DNA of 64,000 nt from Clostridiales bacterium (GCA_020063565.1 JAICDB010000006.1:155630-219629), one strand, 5' to 3'. Positions 32,768 through 42,335 are shown, counted from the stretch's first letter. The notes: generated by a model from the letters alone, not told the origin. Numbers and translations are program-made.

Positions 32768-33834
32768 AAACCTTCTTTTAAATTCAATCTCAGGCAAGAT
32801 TTATTGTTTCTAATGGAATCTACCTTTTTGCTATCTAAATACAAATATAGTTTCATTTGCCTTAAAGAATCTTGAATATAATGGTTTCGGTCCACATGAC
32901 ATGTTATCCTGTATAAGTTTCCATCATACAATTCATTTACTTCTCCCAATAAAGATAGCCTCTCTGTTAAACTCTTACTACGACTCCGCTGCTTTTTTGC
33001 ACTATTTAAATAAAAAGAGGCACATCCCTCAATAAGAGCTGTAGTAGAGATATTTTTAACTTCTAATAAAATAGGAAAATTATCAATTGAAGCAAGTGTC
33101 AGGCTTCTAATATGATTTAAAAATGGCCGTAAGGAATTTTTACGTAGTAAAGCATAAATTACAGTAAGCAAATCATGATACTCCTCCGGTAATAATAGAT
33201 AATCCTTTTTGCGGATTTTTTGGAGAAGCCTGCGATAATCATTTTGTTTCCTTGTATGCCTCTTAAGGCTAGGTATGGTAATCAACTTGTCTAGCAGTGC
33301 AGCATTTAATTCAAGCTTTAATAATGACAGCCATTCGCCCAGATCTTTACCTGCCAGCTTTCCAGGGAAATATACTATAAAGATTCCATTGGAATTTGCA
33401 TAGTTCCAGGAATTTTTAACCATTTTTGTAGTACTAAACATTATACCTTTGTAATGAACTGACAATCTTTCCTGTTCATAACGTGAATTTCCGTATATTT
33501 TGTGAAAATATTCTCCGACGCTACCTTTAAATAATTCCGGTAAAACTTCCATTTGTGGCGGCAGGGTATGATCCAAATCCGTTAAGATTGCTCGAAGTCT
33601 ATATAGTGTCTCTAGTTGCTCATCACTTTTACTGGAGTTTAACACCAGTGAAATAATAATATTGTGATAGCAGAATGGCGAACTGCTTCTTTCAATACCT
33701 ATTACAGGTACATGATGACCTGCAGAACGACCATATAACAATCGCCTCGGAATACCGGCAACGTAACCGTTTTCTCGTAATATTACAGCCACTATATACT
33801 CCAGTAACAGTCTATCTTCAAGGTAAACTGCCAT
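32734..33834 (-). CDS. Hypothetical protein, 366 aa, no recognised family
   Basis: A well-formed gene: ATG 33834 after GGAGTGG, terminator at the end. The N-terminus reads RLLLEYIVAVILRENGY and GIPRRLLYGRSAGHHVPVIG; the body is rich in Lys, Arg, Leu and Asn, with RHTRKQNDYRRLLQKIRKK near 210. No signal peptide, membrane segment or cysteine cluster. The N-terminal start (a short hydrophobic stretch, then GRSAGHHVPVIGIER) loosely recalls nuclease-fold proteins, but I cannot support that call. It is monocistronic, upstream of ychF. Confidence 0.6.
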   Translation of the reverse strand: MAVYLEDRLLLEYIVAVILRENGYVAGIPRRLLYGRSAGHHVPVIGIERSSSPFCYHNIIISLVLNSSKSDEQLETLYRLRAILTDLDHTLPPQMEVLPELFKGSVGEYFHKIYGNSRYEQERLSVHYKGIMFSTTKMVKNSWNYANSNGIFIVYFPGKLAGKDLGEWLSLLKLELNAALLDKLITIPSLKRHTRKQNDYRRLLQKIRKKDYLLLPEEYHDLLTVIYALLRKNSLRPFLNHIRSLTLASIDNFPILLEVKNISTTALIEGCASFYLNSAKKQRSRSKSLTERLSLLGEVNELYDGNLYRITCHVDRNHYIQDSLRQMKLYLYLDSKKVDSIRNNKSCLRLNLKEGLSLIAEVSLLN

Positions 33835-33909
33835 AAGACCACTCCAAAATCGTCTTAATATAGGTTTACCTTTTTTAATAGAAATTACTCTAGATACTGG
33901 TAAATTGGT

Positions 33910-34365
33910 CTATTCGGCCACTCCAATCTCATTGCTTTGTTTAACCACATTCAATAACACTGAAGTTTGAGTTTCCTTTACTCCATCTATCTTAGTTAGT
34001 TTATGATAAAGAAAGTCTTTAAGTTTTTCACTGCTGCTAAAATAAGTTTGTATTATTAAATCGTAAAGACCTGTAGTTACTGCAAGGTATACAACTTCTT
34101 TCATAGCTTTTAATTCATTTATAACATGTTCCAGTTTCTTAACATCCACATTTACCCCTATTATAACTGGAAAATTATAACCTATTGTATGGGGATCAGA
34201 GACCGCTGTTATTTGAATAATGCCATCTTTAATCAAGCGGTTATATTTTCTCCGCACAGTAGCCTCTGCGACTCCCAAACGGTTTGCCATATCTACAAAG
34301 GACATTCTACCATCTTGCTGTAAAAGCTCAATAACTTTCTTTTCTATCTTATCTAAATTCATCAT
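33910..34365 (-). CDS. Lrp/AsnC-family transcriptional regulator
   Basis: About 151 residues. The HTH is RMSFVDMANRLGVAEATVRRKYNRLIKDGII, followed by the RAM/AsnC effector domain (about 65-145) with its beta-strand start VIIGVNVDV. Such regulators respond to amino acids. It sits upstream of the serine-degradation genes and an NSS transporter, so serine, threonine or another amino acid is a plausible effector. The frame is open to GTG 34377; ATG 34365 after AAGGAAGGTG is preferred. Confidence 0.88.
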   Translation of the reverse strand: MMNLDKIEKKVIELLQQDGRMSFVDMANRLGVAEATVRRKYNRLIKDGIIQITAVSDPHTIGYNFPVIIGVNVDVKKLEHVINELKAMKEVVYLAVTTGLYDLIIQTYFSSSEKLKDFLYHKLTKIDGVKETQTSVLLNVVKQSNEIGVAE

Positions 34366-34458
34366 GGGATGGCACACCTTCCTTATTAAAGCATATTAGT
34401 AGAATAATTCGACGTAAAAATAAAATATCCTGCTAAAAAATAATGTTTTTCGTCTTAA

Positions 34459-35328
34459 TTATTCGTTCTTATATTTTTTTCCTGTAGGAGTTGCGGCGAG
34501 CCCTCCCTGTGCCCTTTCCCTTAAGCTTTCTGGCAAAGCCCTACCTATTTCACCCATTGCAGTTATTACCTCATCAATAGGAATTAAACTTGGAATGCCA
34601 GCCATAGCCAGATCGGCAGCTACAAGCGAATTTACCGCCAAGAAGGAATTTCTTTTAATGCAAGGTACTTCCACAAGACCTCCAACGGGATCACATACCA
34701 GGCCAAGTGCATTTTTTAGCGCAAGGGCTGCAGCAGTCGCTACTTTTTGAGGGGGTCCTCCCAGCAATTCCACTAAAGCTGCAGCCGCCATGGCAGCTGC
34801 AGAGCCGCATTCAGCCTGACAGCCACCTTCTGCTCCCGATACAGAAGCCTTTTCAGCTATTACTAATCCTATACCGGCTGCCGTAAATAACGACCATACA
34901 ATTTGTTCGTCATTGAAATTATATTCTTCCTGGGCAGTGGATAGAACTGCAGGTATAATGCCACAGGAGCCACCTGTGGGAGCTGCAACAATACATCCCA
35001 TGGAAGCATTGAATTCTGCTACGGCAAGTGCTTTATAAATGGTCTTGGAAAGCCTATCTTGAGGTACAATACCCGTTAAAATTGCATTATACATGTGGGC
35101 TGCTGCTTTGTTAACTAAACCTCCCATAGTTTGGCCTTCCTTTTGTAATCCTTCCTCAATTGATTTTTTCATCACTTTCCAGTTATTACTCATTTTTTCA
35201 AATATTTTTTCTCGAGATAAATTACTGGTTTCTACTTCCCACTGTGCAACTATTTGAGAAATTGTAGTTCCCTCATAAGATGCTTTTTCTACCAGTTCTT
35301 GAACAGTTGAAAACTGAAAAGGAGTCAT
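34459..35328 (-). CDS. sdaAA: L-serine dehydratase, alpha subunit
   Basis: 289 residues. The [4Fe-4S] ligand cysteines of iron-sulfur serine dehydratases are present: GCIVAAPTGGSCGIIPA, SGAEGGCQAECGSA and GLVCDPVGGLVEVPCIKRN. With the beta subunit it deaminates L-serine to pyruvate and ammonia, oxygen-sensitively. It starts 13 bases after sdaAB with AGGAGG. Confidence 0.95.
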   Translation of the reverse strand: MTPFQFSTVQELVEKASYEGTTISQIVAQWEVETSNLSREKIFEKMSNNWKVMKKSIEEGLQKEGQTMGGLVNKAAAHMYNAILTGIVPQDRLSKTIYKALAVAEFNASMGCIVAAPTGGSCGIIPAVLSTAQEEYNFNDEQIVWSLFTAAGIGLVIAEKASVSGAEGGCQAECGSAAAMAAAALVELLGGPPQKVATAAALALKNALGLVCDPVGGLVEVPCIKRNSFLAVNSLVAADLAMAGIPSLIPIDEVITAMGEIGRALPESLRERAQGGLAATPTGKKYKNE

Positions 35329-35340
35329 TTCTATCCCCTC

Positions 35341-36003
35341 CTATAACTCTATTTTTCTGATAGCTTTTACCGTATCAAAATAAGGCATTGCTTTAATTTG
35401 ATTTACTGCTTGATCAGGAAGTTCTCCATCAACTTCCACAACCATTAATGCAATTTGATACGTCTTATCGCGCGATACGGACATGGTAGCAATATTAATT
35501 TTTTCACTGGCAAGGATTTCTGAAACTTTAGCAATTACTCCCATTTGATCAGGGTAGGAACAAAGAAGTGTATTGTATATCCCAGAAATATCAACTTTAA
35601 ATTTATCCACTTCCCTAATTCTTACCCGACCACCACCTATTGAAACTCCTACAATTTCACTACTCTGAAACTTATTACTGAGTTTAATACGTACCGTATT
35701 TGGATGGTATGTACCTTCTTTAGAGGTAGAAAAGTGTATCAGTAAACCTTCTTCATCGGCAATTGCAAGTGCATCCTTAATACGTGGATCATCAGTTTTA
35801 AATCCCATTATTCCTGCCACTAACGCCCTGTCAGTTCCATGTCCTTTATATGTATCAGCAAAGGACCCGTAAAGTGTTATTTCAGCTTTATCAGGCTTTT
35901 CACCAAAAACCTGCCTTGCAACTCTGCCGATATTTACCGCACCGGCTGTATGTGAACTAGAAGGGCCAACCATAACCGGACCTAAAATATCAAAAACACT
36001 CAT
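35341..36003 (-). CDS. sdaAB: L-serine dehydratase, beta subunit
   Basis: About 220 residues. SVFDILGPVMVGPSSSHTAGAV is the conserved beta-domain start, and an ACT domain (about 145-220, GVIAKVSEILASEKINIATMSVSRD) follows. The ACT domain usually binds serine for allosteric control. ATG 36003 follows GGGG; the frame opens at 36042 without a good site. Forms an operon with sdaAA. Confidence 0.95.
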   Translation of the reverse strand: MSVFDILGPVMVGPSSSHTAGAVNIGRVARQVFGEKPDKAEITLYGSFADTYKGHGTDRALVAGIMGFKTDDPRIKDALAIADEEGLLIHFSTSKEGTYHPNTVRIKLSNKFQSSEIVGVSIGGGRVRIREVDKFKVDISGIYNTLLCSYPDQMGVIAKVSEILASEKINIATMSVSRDKTYQIALMVVEVDGELPDQAVNQIKAMPYFDTVKAIRKIEL

Positions 36004-36192
36004 TTTCATTCCCCTTTCACTAACATAAAATACCCCAATCATTGGAAATTTATATTTTGTTTATTAATATTCTATTTTAAACTATGAGGAGAGCCCTCGC
36101 CATGGAAAATTACAAGAAAATATATAAAGGGATAGTAACATTCGCATCCCATCTGCAAAGTTTATCCTCATTAAAAACTTATCTAATTAAAA

Positions 36193-36294
36193 TTACCTAA
36201 AGTGTTGCATGGCTTTAATTTCAACTTTAGCATCTTTAGGAAGTCTGGCTACTTCTACACAACTACGCGCTGGGTATGGTTCAGTAAAAAAGTA
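36193..36294 (-). pseudogene. ridA: C-terminal remnant of RidA (YjgF family)
   Basis: The minus strand reads [32 protein letters not shown], stop. [20 protein letters not shown] is the diagnostic RidA C-terminus. The first about 90 residues are absent. RidA hydrolyses 2-aminoacrylate, the reactive intermediate of serine and threonine dehydratases, which makes its loss beside sdaAA/AB notable. A complete paralogue elsewhere is likely. Confidence 0.85.
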
Positions 36295-36302
36295 GATAAA
36301 GG

Positions 36303-36337
36303 CAATAAGGCCTCAAGGTAAAACCTTGAGGCCTTTT
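36303..36337. terminator. Terminator downstream of the NSS transporter gene
   Basis: AAGGCCTCAAGGT, AAA loop, ACCTTGAGGCCTT: a 13-bp perfect stem with T tracts on both sides. Confidence 0.8.
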
Positions 36338-36362
36338 ATAGCAATGCTTTATTTTAATTTAA

Positions 36363-37769
36363 CTATTTAAGAAAGGGTAACCAGCTCAGCCATCCCATTC
36401 CGTGCAGGAAGACAATAAAAATAGCTAAGGGAGCAATATACTTACAAACGAACATAAAAAGACTCAAATACGGAACTGCAAGAGTCCCTTCATTTGATAA
36501 CTCTTCTTTCGTTCTTTTAGGTCCCCAATACCATCCTATGAACAATGTTATAAATAATCCTCCTAATGGTAGTAATAAGTTAGATGATGTCCATTCCATT
36601 ACACCAAAGAAATTCCTACCGAAAAATAAAACTTCAGACATTGGCCCCAAGGATAGTGAACAAAAGACGCCTATAATAGTGATAACTGTTGTAGCTATCC
36701 AGGTAGCTTTATGCCTGGTCATCTTCAATTCTTCTGAAAAATATGCAACTACAACTTCCAGAATTGAAATAGCGGAAGTTAAAGCTGCCACAGATAGTAG
36801 TAAGAAGAATAAGAAACCGAAAAACATTCCGCCCGGCATTTGATTAAAAACATTAGGAAGTGTTATAAAAGCTAAACCAACTGAGGAAGCCGGGTCTATA
36901 TTAAAAGCAAACACTGCCGGAAAAATAGCAATACCAGCAAGTAGAGCAATTGCCGTATCCGCTATTGTTACCTGAAGTGTAGTTGCTCCAAGGTTTTCCC
37001 TTTTGTTGATATAAGAACCGTAAGTTATCATTGTACCCATACCTAAACTCAATGAGAAAAATGCGTGCCCAAGGGCTAGCAATACTCCTTTAGCCGATAA
37101 CTTTGAAAAATCAGGTTTAAATAAAAACTCCAAACCTGCTCCAGCACCGGGGAGAGTAACTGCACGTATGCCAAGGACAATAATAATAACCAATAATAAG
37201 GGCATTAATATTTTGGAGTACTTTTCAATACCTTCTTTAATACCTGCATAAACAATACATCCTGTTAAAGCCATAAATACAGTTAACCAAAATATTGGTC
37301 TTACTACTCCACTGGTAAACGTGCCAAAAACATTACCTATCTCTTCAGGGGATAAGCCTGCAAATCCACCTGTAACAGACTTAAATACATACTCCATGCA
37401 CCAGCCTGCCACAACTGCATAGAATGATAGAATCATAAATGCAGCCACTACACCCATCCAACCTGTTAAGAACCAGGGAGTTCCAGGAGCTAATTTTTTA
37501 AAGGAACCAATGGCATTTTTTTGTCCCCTCCGACCGATTATAAATTCAGAAAGCATAACAGGTAAACCTATAATTGCAATACAAACTAAATATACAAGTA
37601 CAAATGCAGCACCACCATTTTCACCGGTCATGTAGGGGAATTTCCATATGTTACCTAAACCAATTGCTGAACCGGCTGCCGCAGCGATAACGCCTAATTT
37701 GCTTCCAAAAGAATCACGGTTAGTTGGGCTTTGAGCTACAGCATTTTTTCTTTGATCCATTTCCGACAT
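36363..37769 (-). CDS. NSS (SNF) family sodium-dependent transporter
   Basis: About 468 residues, roughly 11-12 membrane segments. The NSS signature is GSAIGLGNIWKFPYMTGENGG in segment 1, and SLGMGTMITYGSYI lies near segment 6. These transporters import amino acids with Na+; members like MhsT and TnaT take hydrophobic or aromatic residues. The neighbourhood (Lrp regulator, serine dehydratase) suggests an amino-acid substrate, but which is unknown. The frame is open to 37844; ATG 37769 after AAGGAGC is preferred. Confidence 0.9.
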   Translation of the reverse strand: MSEMDQRKNAVAQSPTNRDSFGSKLGVIAAAAGSAIGLGNIWKFPYMTGENGGAAFVLVYLVCIAIIGLPVMLSEFIIGRRGQKNAIGSFKKLAPGTPWFLTGWMGVVAAFMILSFYAVVAGWCMEYVFKSVTGGFAGLSPEEIGNVFGTFTSGVVRPIFWLTVFMALTGCIVYAGIKEGIEKYSKILMPLLLVIIIVLGIRAVTLPGAGAGLEFLFKPDFSKLSAKGVLLALGHAFFSLSLGMGTMITYGSYINKRENLGATTLQVTIADTAIALLAGIAIFPAVFAFNIDPASSVGLAFITLPNVFNQMPGGMFFGFLFFLLLSVAALTSAISILEVVVAYFSEELKMTRHKATWIATTVITIIGVFCSLSLGPMSEVLFFGRNFFGVMEWTSSNLLLPLGGLFITLFIGWYWGPKRTKEELSNEGTLAVPYLSLFMFVCKYIAPLAIFIVFLHGMGWLSWLPFLK

Positions 37770-37978
37770 TACATGTGCTCCTTCCTTGTTGAAAAAGTTC
37801 AAAATTTTCCGTATTCCTTTTTCCAAAAAACATCTTATAACCATATTAATATACTTTTTTCATATTTCCATAGGTATTTTATACTGGTAGACTAAAGCTG
37901 TCAAGTGCAAGGAATTATTACATAAATTTGGCAGCTAAAAATAACTAAAAACATAATTTTTTTATTAATAATTAACTA

Positions 37979-38012
37979 AAAAAATAACCCACTGTGTTTT
38001 AGCCACAGTGGG
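37979..38012 (-). terminator. Terminator of the TrpXYZ-like ABC operon
   Basis: CCCCACTGTG(GC) and CACAGTGGG pair on the minus strand, followed by TTATTTTTTT. Confidence 0.75.
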
Positions 38013-38018
38013 GTCACC

Positions 38019-38813
38019 TTATGCAAGTAATACCCTGTCATTATTTAATGCTTTACCACTTGCTTTTTCAAATAATGCCAGTAAATCCTGTATGCTTGTA
38101 TTGTTACGGTGCTGTCCCTTAATATCTAAAACAATCTGCCCTTCATCCATCATAATGGTACGAGTTCCATATTTTAAGGCCTGTTCTAAATTATGGGTTA
38201 TCATTAGTGTGGTAATTTTTTCCTTTTCTATAATTTCCTTTGTTAGCTCCACAACTCGTTGACCTGTTTTTGGGTCTAATGCTGCAGTATGCTCATCTAA
38301 AAGTAACAGCTTAGGTTTTTTCAAAGTAGCCATTAAAAGAGTAAGCGCTTGCCTTTGCCCTCCTGAAAGAAGCCCTACTTTTACAGATAGTCTGTCTTCT
38401 AAACCCAAACCCAGTTGAGAAAGTTTTTCCTGAAAAAAATGACGATCCTTGCGAGAAATTCCCGGGATAAGCTTTCTCTTTTCTCCTCTTTTTAATGCCA
38501 GGGATAAATTTTCAATAACTGTCATGGAAGCAGCCGTACCCATCAGAGGATCCTGAAAAACCCTGCCAATATAGGAAGCTCTTTTATGTTCCGGCTGGTG
38601 TAATATACTTTGCCCATCGATATATATAGAACCATAATCAACAGGAAATACTCCGGCAATTACATTTAGAAGCGTTGACTTCCCTGCACCGTTACTTCCA
38701 ATAACAGTAACCCATTCTCCGGCATTAATATTTAAATTTACATTATTAAGGGCTAATTTTTCATTAATAGTTCCAGGGTTAAAGGTTTTTTTAACCTCTT
38801 TAACTTTGAGCAT
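38019..38813 (-). CDS. ABC transporter ATP-binding protein (TrpZ-like)
   Basis: 264 residues. Walker A is GSNGAGKST, the Q-loop YIGRVFQDP, signature LSGGQRQ, Walker B LLLLDEHTAALD, and H-loop LMITHNLEQ. It energises the permease and binding protein encoded upstream. It overlaps the permease gene by 14 bases with its own AGGGGAAG site. Confidence 0.94.
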   Translation of the reverse strand: MLKVKEVKKTFNPGTINEKLALNNVNLNINAGEWVTVIGSNGAGKSTLLNVIAGVFPVDYGSIYIDGQSILHQPEHKRASYIGRVFQDPLMGTAASMTVIENLSLALKRGEKRKLIPGISRKDRHFFQEKLSQLGLGLEDRLSVKVGLLSGGQRQALTLLMATLKKPKLLLLDEHTAALDPKTGQRVVELTKEIIEKEKITTLMITHNLEQALKYGTRTIMMDEGQIVLDIKGQHRNNTSIQDLLALFEKASGKALNNDRVLLA

Positions 38814-39693
38814 ACTTCCCCTCCTTTAGACCCACTCGTAACTTTTTCTTAATGGAAGGTGAAGCCAGGGCAATTATTACTATAAAAGCAGTCATCAATT
38901 TTAAATCTGTAGGCTTAAGTCCCATGGTCAGTACCAGGGCTATAACTAAACGGTACATTACGGAACCCGCGACCACTGCTAGTAGCCTTCTTAAGATGGA
39001 CCCTGTTCCAATCAATACTTCTCCTATAATTACAGAAGCAAGACCTGCTATGATAGTTCCTATCCCCATACTAACATCTGCAAAGGTCTGGTACTGGGCA
39101 ACAAGTGCCCCTGAAAAAGCAACCAGAGCATTTGAGATGCTTAAGCCCAAAAGCTTAGTATAATTGGTATCCACTCCCTGGGCCTTTATCATCTGTTCAT
39201 TGTCTCCTGTAGCTCTCACTGCCATTCCAAGTTCTGTCTGTAAAAAGTAGTTTAAGATAATTACAAGGACAGTAACAACAACTAGAGGCACTCCTAAACT
39301 GACAACCTTTTCCGGCAGGCCAATATCCTGAAGTACGGTAAATACAGTTTCTGCCCTTAATAGAGGAACATTATTACCACCCATTACCCTTAAATTTACT
39401 GAATACAGGGCTGTCATTGTCAAAATTCCTGACAGGAGGGGTGTTATTTTTAAGCGTGTATGCAGAAATCCTGTAAAGACTCCGGCAATGGCTCCGCCAA
39501 TGATTGCCAACAAAGTTGCCAACCAGGGGTTACTACCGTTGTATATCAATATTGCACATATTGCTGCTCCTAACGGCAAACTGCCGTCTACCGATAAATC
39601 CGCATAATCAAGTACCCTAAAGCTTAAATATACTCCAAGGGCCATAATGCCATAAATTAGTCCCTGTTCTAATGTGCCTGTAAGAAATGACAT
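38800..39693 (-). CDS. ABC transporter permease (TrpY-like)
   Basis: 297 residues with eight to ten membrane segments and the branched-chain/sugar-type permease motif region SNALVAFSGALVAQYQTFADVSMG. It belongs with the ABC_sub_bind/TrpXYZ type, whose permeases resemble the LivH family. Operon with the binding protein (15 bases apart) and ATPase. Confidence 0.9.
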   Translation of the reverse strand: MSFLTGTLEQGLIYGIMALGVYLSFRVLDYADLSVDGSLPLGAAICAILIYNGSNPWLATLLAIIGGAIAGVFTGFLHTRLKITPLLSGILTMTALYSVNLRVMGGNNVPLLRAETVFTVLQDIGLPEKVVSLGVPLVVVTVLVIILNYFLQTELGMAVRATGDNEQMIKAQGVDTNYTKLLGLSISNALVAFSGALVAQYQTFADVSMGIGTIIAGLASVIIGEVLIGTGSILRRLLAVVAGSVMYRLVIALVLTMGLKPTDLKLMTAFIVIIALASPSIKKKLRVGLKEGKYAQS

Positions 39694-39708
39694 TATTAAT
39701 TCACCCTT

Positions 39709-40728
39709 TTATTCCACAATTTCCGCATCTTCTAAAATATCCTCCGGAATTTCTATACCTAAAAATTCTGCCGCTTTCTTATTTATAACTACTGACATTT
39801 CCTTTTGCTTTTGAATTGGCATTTCAGCAGGATCCTTGCCGGCTATGACCTCAAGTGCCATTTCTCCCGTTTGCCTACCCAACTTATAATAATCTATTCC
39901 TACAGTTGCAAGTCCGCCTTTTTTAACTACAGAGGATTCTCCACTTACCACAGGTATTTTCTCATCTTCGGAAACCTTTATTACTGATTCACACGCCGAT
40001 ACAACTGTATTGTCAGTTGGAACATATATTGCATCTACTTTACCGACCAGTGACTGAGCAGCCTGCATTACTTCGCTTGAATTGGTGGCAACTGCTTCTA
40101 CCAGCTCAAGTCCTAGTTCGGGAGCAGCCTGACGAGCTATTTCAACCTGGATCTGTGAGTTTTGCTCACTGGTATTGAAAATAATACCAACATTTTTAAC
40201 TTCAGGTACCAGCTTTTGTAGAAGTTGAAGTTGTTCTTTAACAGGATTCATGTCGGTTGTTCCGGTAACATTGGTACCCGGTTTTTCCATGCTATTTACC
40301 AGTTGTGAACCTACCGGGTCAGTTACAGCTGTAATTAAAATAGGTATATCCTCAGTAGCACCTGCCATTGCCATGGCTGTAGGTGTAGCTATTGCAAGTA
40401 CCAAATCCACTTTATCAGAGACAAATTTCTTGGCAATTGTATTTGCAGTAGGCATATCGCCCTGTGCATTCTGGTAGTCTACAATCAGATTTTCTCCATC
40501 TTTCCAACCATTTTCCGCTAAGACATCCAAAAACCCTTCCCTAGCAGCATCCAGTGCATCATGCTCTACAATTTGAATGATCCCCAATTTAATTTTCTGT
40601 TGGGAGTTTTCTTGAGAATTATCCGTCTGGTTTGAACCTTCAGACCCAGAATTATCATTTGATTGTCCACAAGCTGCTAAACTTAAACTCAAGATTACTA
40701 CTAAAGCAAGTACAATAAATTTACGCAT
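39709..40728 (-). CDS. ABC transporter substrate-binding lipoprotein (TrpX-like, ABC_sub_bind)
   Basis: About 339 residues. The signal has lipobox LAAC (C19), then an Asn/Ser/Gly/Gln linker and the ABC_sub_bind fold (KLGIIQIVEHDALDAAREGFLDVL, then ...TATPTAMAMAG and NVTGTTDMNPV). Streptococcal TrpX of this class binds tryptophan or tyrosine, but others bind different ligands. The frame opens at 40743, but ATG 40728 after GGGGGG is the better start. It is directly preceded by a structured leader (40753-40829). Confidence 0.88.
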   Translation of the reverse strand: MRKFIVLALVVILSLSLAACGQSNDNSGSEGSNQTDNSQENSQQKIKLGIIQIVEHDALDAAREGFLDVLAENGWKDGENLIVDYQNAQGDMPTANTIAKKFVSDKVDLVLAIATPTAMAMAGATEDIPILITAVTDPVGSQLVNSMEKPGTNVTGTTDMNPVKEQLQLLQKLVPEVKNVGIIFNTSEQNSQIQVEIARQAAPELGLELVEAVATNSSEVMQAAQSLVGKVDAIYVPTDNTVVSACESVIKVSEDEKIPVVSGESSVVKKGGLATVGIDYYKLGRQTGEMALEVIAGKDPAEMPIQKQKEMSVVINKKAAEFLGIEIPEDILEDAEIVE

Positions 40729-40752
40729 TAATAAACCCCCCATATTTTTTTT

Positions 40753-40829
40753 GGTGAGGAGGGTAGAAAGCTAAGGTATTATTCCCACCATTCAACCATA
40801 CTACCCTTTTTTTAAAACCGTACCTCACC
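40753..40829 (-). promoter_or_regulatory. Structured 5' leader of the ABC operon, candidate riboswitch
   Basis: On the minus strand GGTGAGG...CCTCACC forms an outer 7-bp stem. It encloses an inner stem GGGTAG...CTACCC with a 34-base loop containing GGTTGAATGGTGGGAATAAT. The 3' end lies 25 bases before the start codon. There is no T-tract, so control, if any, would be at translation. It matches no aptamer I can recognise. Confidence 0.4.
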
Positions 40830-40924
40830 ATTCTGCATTTCCTACTATTTATAAACATTTTATACGTATCTTCTTAAAAGTGTCAATATGTTTTTAACAA
40901 GAATTATTTTACATAAAAAGACAA

Positions 40925-42334
40925 CTAATTTTTAAATATGGGAAGTGTGAAATAAAAGGACACTCCATCTTCTCCATTTTTAACACCAATCGTTCCTCCA
41001 TGTGCCTCTACAAATCCTTTGGCTATGGCAAGCCCAAGCCCTGTTCCCGATTGTTTTCGAGTCCGTGACTTATCACCTTTGTAAAATCTTTCAAAAAGGT
41101 AAGGGATTTCTTCTTCCGCTATTTTAGAGCCAGAATTAAAAACTTTGGTGGTCACCTGGCCATTTTTTTCGGAAATTGTGACACGGATAGTACCACCGTG
41201 CGGTACATGACGCAAAGCATTGGCCAGTAGATTAAGTATAACCTGTTGAATGCGATTTCTATCAGCATTTACTTGAGGAACGCCCCCATCTTCTGCAATA
41301 CAAAACTTGATTTCCTTTTCTTCAAGCTGGGGAGTCAATATCTCACGATATTTTTCAAACAGCTCTTTCATGAAAAATTGCTCTCTGGTGAGTTTTAACT
41401 GACCTGCTTCGGCAAGACTCAGTTCCTGCAGGTCACCCACCATCCGTGACAACCTTAAAACTTCATCATTTAAAGACAGTATGACCTCAGGCTTAGCCTC
41501 AATCCTTCCTTCAAGTATTGATTCCAGCTGTCCCCTCATAATTGCCAGCGGATTTCTCAATTCATGCGCCACATCTGCCACCAAGTTCCGACGGGCCTTA
41601 TCGGCTTTTTCCAAACTTTCAGCCATTACGTTAAAAGATAAAGCAAGTTCTCCTATTTCATTATCACCCCTAACTGTAACCCTGCTCCGACGGTCACCTT
41701 GAGCAATCCTTTTAGTGGCAGCAGTTAACTTCTGTAAAGGCTTTGTAAGGCGTCTACCAAAAAATGCTCCAATTAACGCTGCAATTAGAGCAATTAAAGC
41801 TCCTACTCCAAGTGATGTCCTTAATACAGACGCAGTATACTGTCTTTCCAGCTCTGAAAGTCCATTTTGCTCACTGGGATTAATAAAGAGGTAGCCTATA
41901 TTTTTGCCTTCTACCTGCAATTTTTCGCCCCTTTTTCTAAGTTCAGGAGGTATGATACTTCCGGGAGAAAAAGAATGTGTTGCAGCTATAACTCTGTAAG
42001 AACTATCTGCAAGAACTACTGTGTCTCCCCATCTGCCCATACCCTGCAGACCGCGGCCATGAAACCTACGCCCCACCCCCGGGCCCATTCCCCCACTTCT
42101 CATTCCGGAAACAGGTGAAAGGATTTTTTCTACCCCTTCCCAAGTACCGTTTTCAAGATAATATGAAGTGAGCAAACCCTGCCACTGTTCCTGCTTAATT
42201 TCCAGTCTCAATCCTACATAATCTGCAAAAAGGCGGTTGGTATTATAAATTGTTATTGCGGTGACTGCAAGGGAGGAAACAAGTGCAATGACTACAAAAA
42301 ATACGCTGATTTTTTTCCGCAAGCTAAAACTCAT
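40925..42334 (-). CDS. Two-component sensor histidine kinase
   Basis: 469 residues. A membrane segment (about 10-30) is followed by an extracytoplasmic sensor region (about 30-170, with a Gly/Met/Arg-rich stretch GMRSGGMGPGVGRRFHGR). A second membrane segment (about 173-195), HAMP, dimerisation/phosphoacceptor VADVAHELRNPL and a HATPase domain (NLLANALRHV, GTGLGLAI) complete it. It starts one base after the response-regulator stop. The loop's resemblance to the Gly/Arg-rich DUF2680 protein next door is worth noting. Confidence 0.94.
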   Translation of the reverse strand: MSFSLRKKISVFFVVIALVSSLAVTAITIYNTNRLFADYVGLRLEIKQEQWQGLLTSYYLENGTWEGVEKILSPVSGMRSGGMGPGVGRRFHGRGLQGMGRWGDTVVLADSSYRVIAATHSFSPGSIIPPELRKRGEKLQVEGKNIGYLFINPSEQNGLSELERQYTASVLRTSLGVGALIALIAALIGAFFGRRLTKPLQKLTAATKRIAQGDRRSRVTVRGDNEIGELALSFNVMAESLEKADKARRNLVADVAHELRNPLAIMRGQLESILEGRIEAKPEVILSLNDEVLRLSRMVGDLQELSLAEAGQLKLTREQFFMKELFEKYREILTPQLEEKEIKFCIAEDGGVPQVNADRNRIQQVILNLLANALRHVPHGGTIRVTISEKNGQVTTKVFNSGSKIAEEEIPYLFERFYKGDKSRTRKQSGTGLGLAIAKGFVEAHGGTIGVKNGEDGVSFYFTLPIFKN

Positions 42335-42335
42335 T

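Noticed and set aside
40753..40829. T-box or thiamine riboswitch for the ABC leader
   Set aside because: The diagnostic T-box antiterminator and TPP core words are absent; the element stays unclassified.
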